Below are positions 7,649 to 8,864 of a stretch of DNA of 8,864 nucleotides, one piece after another (the stretch's first letter is position 1; each line of letters opens with the position of its first letter). The notes beneath the pieces are model-generated. The model ran no database searches. It had not been told where the DNA came from and saw only the letters and a program-made list of their open reading frames with translations. A program made the translations under genes and the position numbers. The stretch covers positions 1 to 8,864 of the forward strand of contig JAFZHO010000082.1 of assembly GCA_017554835.1 (NCBI GenBank). Reading direction: 5' to 3'. The stretch comes from Clostridia bacterium (GTDB lineage: Bacteria; Bacillota; Clostridia; Oscillospirales; RGIG7773).

Positions 7649-8181
7649 TTAACGATATCGAAAGAGTATTAGTTACCGAGGAAGAACTTGATAAAAAGGT
7701 TAAAGAAATCGGCAAAAAGATTTCTGAGGATTATAAGGATAAAAACCTGCTTCTCGTTTCCATACTTAAAGGAAGCGTTGCATTTATGGCAGATTTAATG
7801 AGAGCTATAACCGTTCCCTGCCAGATAGATTTTATGTCTGTTTCCAGCTACGGAAGCGGTGCGAAAACTTCAGGCGTTGTTAAGATTATAAAAGATATTG
7901 ACGTTGAGATAGAGGGATATGATATTCTGATAGTAGAAGATATTCTTGATTCAGGGCTGACTCTTTCTCATCTTATGGAGATTTTGAAAGCAAGAAAAGC
8001 AAAAAGCATAAAAATATGCACTCTTCTTTCAAAACCGGATAGAAGAAAAGTTCATGTTGACGTTTCCTACGAGGGCTTCGTTATTCCCGATGAATTCGTG
8101 GTGGGCTACGGACTTGATTTTGATGAAAAATATAGAAACTTGCCTTATATCGGAGTTTTGAAACCCGAGATATATAATTAA
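7645..8181 (+). CDS. hpt: Hypoxanthine phosphoribosyltransferase
   Basis: Hpt salvages purines, converting hypoxanthine (and usually guanine) with PRPP to IMP or GMP in the cytoplasm. The 178 residues show the LKGS loop at 41-44, the SSYGSG mobile loop at 67-72, the PRPP-binding VEDILDSGLT at 97-106, and VGYGLDFDEKYRNLPYIG near the C-terminus, all in standard positions. Length is typical. AAGGGG (7631-7636) is 8 bases before the ATG, and the start overlaps the tilS stop as ATGA, indicating translational coupling. In Firmicutes this enzyme is a known target of ppGpp inhibition at the PRPP site. The tilS-hpt-ftsH order is well conserved in Firmicutes. Identification is secure; relative preference for hypoxanthine or guanine cannot be read from sequence. 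Confidence 0.96.
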   Translation: MINDIERVLVTEEELDKKVKEIGKKISEDYKDKNLLLVSILKGSVAFMADLMRAITVPCQIDFMSVSSYGSGAKTSGVVKIIKDIDVEIEGYDILIVEDILDSGLTLSHLMEILKARKAKSIKICTLLSKPDRRKVHVDVSYEGFVIPDEFVVGYGLDFDEKYRNLPYIGVLKPEIYN

Positions 8182-8188
8182 AGGAGTG
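8181..8188 (+). promoter_or_regulatory. Ribosome binding site that fixes the GTG start of ftsH
   Basis: AAGGAGTG starts at the last base of the hpt stop codon and lies 9 bases before GTG 8198. No ATG gives a comparable start: the first in-frame ATG (8270) would remove the first membrane helix. The GTG is therefore the real start. Confidence 0.82.
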
Positions 8189-8197
8189 AAAAGATAA

Positions 8198-8864
8198 GTG
8201 AAAGAAAACCTCAGGGGTATTTTAATATACGTTGCTATATTCCTTGTTCTTGTTGTTGGTGCGACCTTTATGCTTAATAACGAAAGCGCAAAGGACGTTC
8301 CATATTCGGAGGTAGTAACGTTATTTAATAATGGTGAAGTTGCGGAGTTCTCTCTCAAGGATAGCACTCTTCATATGAAGCTTCAGGACGGAAGTCTGAA
8401 AAAAGCAGAGCTTAGATATATTGATATATTCTACGAAGATTTAAACGAAACTATTTTGGAGCAGACCAAAAACGGAACGCTCAAAAAATATAACTACGAG
8501 CCACCTTCAATGCTTGCCGGCTTTATGAACTGGATGCCAACTATTCTTCTTCTTGGTGGAATGCTTATCATAACTTTTATGATGTTCAGAAGAATGGGCG
8601 ATGGCGGAAAAGTGAACTCTTTCACAAAATCCAGAGCCAAGGTTGGTAACGATGGCAAAAAAGTAACCTTTAAGGACGTTGCCGGCGTTGACGAAGAGAA
8701 GGAAGAACTCAGCGAGATAGTTGATTTTCTTAAAAATCCGAGAAAATTCATTTCAATAGGCGCAAGAATTCCAAAAGGCGTTTTGCTTGTGGGCCCTCCC
8801 GGTACGGGAAAAACTCTTCTTGCAAAAGCAGTTGCAGGAGAGGCAGGCGTGCCATTTTTCTCAA
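8198..8864 (+). CDS. ftsH: ATP-dependent zinc metalloprotease FtsH, 3' partial
   Basis: FtsH is a membrane-anchored AAA+ protease that extracts and degrades damaged membrane proteins and some regulators. The first 222 residues are visible, from GTG 8198. Helix 1 is at about 7-26 ([20 protein letters not shown]). A small extracytoplasmic domain (27-112, with VPYSEV) follows, then helix 2 at about 113-130 ([18 protein letters not shown]). RRMGDGGK leads into the AAA domain, which starts with [14 protein letters not shown] and includes [19 protein letters not shown], with Walker A residues 199-206 and Lys205. The window ends just after EAGVPFFS. Walker B, the second region of homology and the HEXXH zinc site lie beyond the edge, so protease activity cannot be confirmed here. 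It sits 16 bases after hpt, as the last visible gene of the operon. Confidence 0.96.
   Translation, partial: MKENLRGILIYVAIFLVLVVGATFMLNNESAKDVPYSEVVTLFNNGEVAEFSLKDSTLHMKLQDGSLKKAELRYIDIFYEDLNETILEQTKNGTLKKYNYEPPSMLAGFMNWMPTILLLGGMLIITFMMFRRMGDGGKVNSFTKSRAKVGNDGKKVTFKDVAGVDEEKEELSEIVDFLKNPRKFISIGARIPKGVLLVGPPGTGKTLLAKAVAGEAGVPFFS

Noticed and set aside
8029..8367. Minus-strand open frame of 112 codons across hpt and ftsH
   Set aside because: It is antisense to conserved coding sequence with no recognisable protein features.

Overview
The window is housekeeping DNA from a low-GC Gram-positive bacterium, most likely one of the Clostridia. A sampled line is about 38% G+C. The evidence is AT-rich codon choice, strong AGGAGG-type ribosome binding sites, a GdpP-type c-di-AMP phosphodiesterase next to rplI and dnaB, and tilS-hpt-ftsH in the order familiar from Firmicutes. 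All real genes lie on the plus strand. I saw no mobile element, CRISPR array, rRNA or tRNA gene, or defence system. No stretch longer than about 90 bases lacks a gene.

Layout. Bases 1 to about 60 do not belong with the rest. They are G+C-rich (38 of 60) and, read on the minus strand, encode a 6-phosphofructokinase signature. They abut the plus-strand penicillin-binding protein gene in mid-domain. This looks like a chimeric contig end rather than biology. From about 61 to 2031 runs a class A penicillin-binding protein (glycosyltransferase plus transpeptidase), missing its N-terminus. Next comes a short independent unit: a sigma-A-type promoter (2048-2076), a 95-residue two-helix membrane protein (2120-2407) resembling the PLDc_N domain, and a rho-independent terminator (2422-2458). 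An extended -10 promoter (2499-2507) then appears to start a tight operon: gdpP, rplI, dnaB, tilS, hpt and ftsH. Junctions range from a 4-base overlap to 16-base gaps. ftsH runs off the right edge after its Walker A motif.

How the genes fit together. The PBP builds peptidoglycan. GdpP degrades cyclic di-AMP, which controls osmolyte balance and wall stress. The operon then covers ribosome assembly (L9), replication fork helicase (DnaB), decoding of AUA isoleucine codons (TilS), purine salvage (Hpt) and membrane protein quality control (FtsH). GdpP and Hpt are both known in Firmicutes to be inhibited by ppGpp, so the operon joins two stringent-response targets with replication and translation genes. 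That link is inference.

I did not find a convincing undescribed system. The items most worth a second look are the foreign 5' end, the stand-alone small membrane protein with its own promoter and terminator, and a marked codon-context rule: Asp-Val and Asn-Val pairs use GAC/AAC in 27 of 28 cases, although GAT dominates elsewhere.
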